From positions 1-5,650 of the forward strand of contig CAZYQW010000016.1 of assembly GCA_964649825.1 (NCBI GenBank): a DNA stretch of 5,650 nucleotides, read 5' to 3'. This DNA comes from CAZYQW01 sp964649825. GTDB taxonomy: Bacteria > Planctomycetota > B15-G4 > JADJEK01. Each line of letters starts with the position of its first letter. Position 1 is the first letter of the stretch. Positions 4,580 through 5,650 of the stretch are shown here, piece by piece. The notes under the pieces were generated by a model. The model made no database searches, was not told where the DNA came from, and saw only the letters and a list, made by a program, of their open reading frames with translations. The position numbers and the translations under genes were made by a program.

Positions 4580-5650
4580 TCAATCTCCTCGTTGCTTCGG
4601 TCCGATCTCGGTTCCAACGCCCTCGTACGCGCGGAGATCGGGAGGGGCGCCGTCGTCGTCCACCACCAGGCTCCACGCCGCGCGGTCGCTCATGGCGTCG
4701 AGCAGCCGCCGATTCGCCGCCGGGCCCAGGTCGCGCGCCCAGACGACCGCCTCGCCGTCGATGTCGGCGCCATTGTAGACCCACTCGCGGTGGACGAGGT
4801 GGCGAGGCCCGTATCTCACGAAGACGAGATGTCGGCCGCCGAGCGCGGTCAGGTCGACTCGCACCTCCTCGCGCGCGCGCATCCGATCGTGCTGATTGAA
4901 GAAGCTTCGCGTCGCCACGTCGGCGCCCCGGTCGACGATGCACCCCAGCAGCATCGCGAGGAGGATCAGCGACCCGAGCCGTCGCCGTGGCGAACGGATC
5001 GCGGCCAGACGTCGGATGCACTCGACCAGGAGGAGGACGATCAACCCTGCGACCGGCGCGAGGTAGTGCGGGTGCGAGCTCCAGGACCCGAACGTCCCGG
5101 CGGCGACGAGCGCCACGATCAGTGCCGCGTGGCGCGGCGACCCGCGACGCAGGACGCGCGGGAGGAACGCCAGGGCGGGCGTCCACGCGACGCCGACGAA
5201 GAGGACCCACGTCCCGAGCAGGTCGACGAGGTGGTCGCGAATCGTTCGCGCCGTCGATCGTCCCGCGCGCTCGCGGCTGTCGGTCGGGATCCCGTCGCCG
5301 AACCGCGACCCGCCGGCGTCTTGGTCGGCGCCCGGTGCGGAGTCGAGGTCGAGCGGGTGCCGGCCGTACAGGTCGTGATAGTGGGCGTAGGGCAGCGTCA
5401 TTGCATTGCCCGTCAGTCGCTCGTTGTATGCGGCCATAAGCCCGGCGACCGGCGCGAGCACGAGGACGACGACGACGAACGACGGCCACCAGGCTAGCCG
5501 CCCGTGGTGAAAGTCATTCCGGCTGCGGCGGGCCCTCGCGACCGATCTCTTCGTTGCAGGATCCTCGACGTACAGGCAGTACGCCTGCGATCCTGCGCCT
5601 CGATCTCGGTCGCGATGACCTCGCCTCGCTTCGAAAGCACTTTCACCACG
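4580..5650 (-). CDS. Polytopic membrane protein, glycosyltransferase-39/RgtA-like, C-terminal part
   Basis: The frame stays open to the right edge (356 residues); no ATG or TTG and only one GTG (5461) is available, with no Shine-Dalgarno, so the true start lies outside or has been lost. Numbering from 5461: hydrophobic helices lie at about -10 to 12, 79-101, 111-127, 132-149 and 163-176, followed by a soluble C-terminal domain 177-293. Conserved-looking segments are YNERLTGNAMTLPY (12-25), HPHYLAPVAG (130-139), HLVFVRYGP (211-219), EWVYNGADID (226-235) and VVWARDLG (239-246). I recognise this layout from large bacterial membrane proteins annotated as dolichyl-phosphate-mannose/RgtA-like glycosyltransferases, normally 500-600 residues, whose N-terminal half carries the catalytic loop; that half is not seen here. 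They use lipid-linked sugars at the outer face of the membrane. It heads the visible operon and is coupled to the repeat-protein gene. Residues upstream of about -12 lack expected membrane helices and show weaker codon bias, so the 5' part may be disrupted. Confidence 0.75.
   Translation of the reverse strand, partial: RGESAFEARRGHRDRDRGAGSQAYCLYVEDPATKRSVARARRSRNDFHHGRLAWWPSFVVVVLVLAPVAGLMAAYNERLTGNAMTLPYAHYHDLYGRHPLDLDSAPGADQDAGGSRFGDGIPTDSRERAGRSTARTIRDHLVDLLGTWVLFVGVAWTPALAFLPRVLRRGSPRHAALIVALVAAGTFGSWSSHPHYLAPVAGLIVLLLVECIRRLAAIRSPRRRLGSLILLAMLLGCIVDRGADVATRSFFNQHDRMRAREEVRVDLTALGGRHLVFVRYGPRHLVHREWVYNGADIDGEAVVWARDLGPAANRRLLDAMSDRAAWSLVVDDDGAPPDLRAYEGVGTEIGPKQRGD
5556..5596. repeat. Nested inverted repeat near the right edge
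   Basis: GCAGGATC at 5556-5563 pairs with GATCCTGC at 5589-5596. Within it CAGGC (5573-5577) pairs with GCCTG (5583-5587) around AGTAC. The left side of the internal loop is 9 nt and the right side 1 nt, so the folded form is asymmetric. It sits in the stretch where the membrane-protein frame loses its usual character. It could be a regulatory hairpin, a recombination scar or chance. Confidence 0.4.

Noticed and set aside
3207..4778. Very long plus-strand open frame opposite the repeat-protein gene
   Set aside because: It is a shadow of a high-GC gene: the mirrored repeats and Arg/Ala/Asp-rich composition follow from the minus-strand codons, and the minus strand has proper starts and ribosome binding sites.
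3480..5489. Continuous 669-codon minus-strand frame extending the repeat protein upstream
   Set aside because: The part above 4577 is arginine-rich noise opposite the membrane-protein frame, while the ATG at 4577 has a good Shine-Dalgarno and a sensible signal anchor.
5556..5596. Integron attC-like site
   Set aside because: The inverted repeat is nested and asymmetric, but the conserved outer core motifs (RYYYAAC and GTTRRRY) are not present.
5535..5650. Short plus-strand frame (LQDPRRTGSTPAILRLDLG...) running off the right edge
   Set aside because: There is no ribosome binding site, third positions are poor in G/C, and it lies antisense to open minus-strand frames.

Overview
The window is GC-rich bacterial DNA, roughly two-thirds G+C in the coding parts, with strong third-position G/C bias, GTG starts and AGGAGG-type ribosome binding sites. 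It looks like an environmental high-GC bacterium of the Acidobacteriota, Planctomycetota or Myxococcota kind. That placement is an impression from protein style; nothing here fixes the taxon.

Layout from left to right. (1) At 1-332 on the minus strand is the N-terminal part of an exported protein with a clear signal peptide, running off the left edge. (2) From 333 to 967 is a long, locally AT-richer stretch with no secure gene. It holds two short inverted repeats and, at about 767-960, a hydrophobic possible gene remnant that reads as two membrane segments only if one base is restored. (3) At 968-1528 on the plus strand is an RmlC-family (dTDP-4-dehydrorhamnose 3,5-epimerase-like) cupin. (4) At 1550-1600 is a perfect 18-bp inverted repeat with an inner GAGA-capped stem, lying between the convergent transcription units. 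(5) From 5650 down to 1608 on the minus strand is a tight four-gene operon. In order of transcription it encodes a polytopic membrane protein of glycosyltransferase-39/RgtA style (5' end outside the window or disrupted), a membrane-anchored protein made almost entirely of 13 tandem 23-residue repeats, a Gfo/Idh/MocA NAD(P)-dependent oxidoreductase, and a family 2 glycosyltransferase. Spacings are 2 nt, 49 nt and a 4-nt overlap.

Taken together, the genes suggest a surface glycan or glycolipid locus. The epimerase and oxidoreductase are the kinds of enzyme that make a modified nucleotide sugar, the family 2 enzyme could transfer it in the cytoplasm, and the membrane protein could use a lipid-linked sugar at the membrane. 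The repeat protein, translationally coupled to the membrane protein, has no known role and is the most unusual object here. Other points worth a look are a canonical four-tract G-quadruplex motif coinciding with a proline-rich insert in the oxidoreductase, the long hairpin without a T-tract, and the abrupt change of coding character at the right edge.
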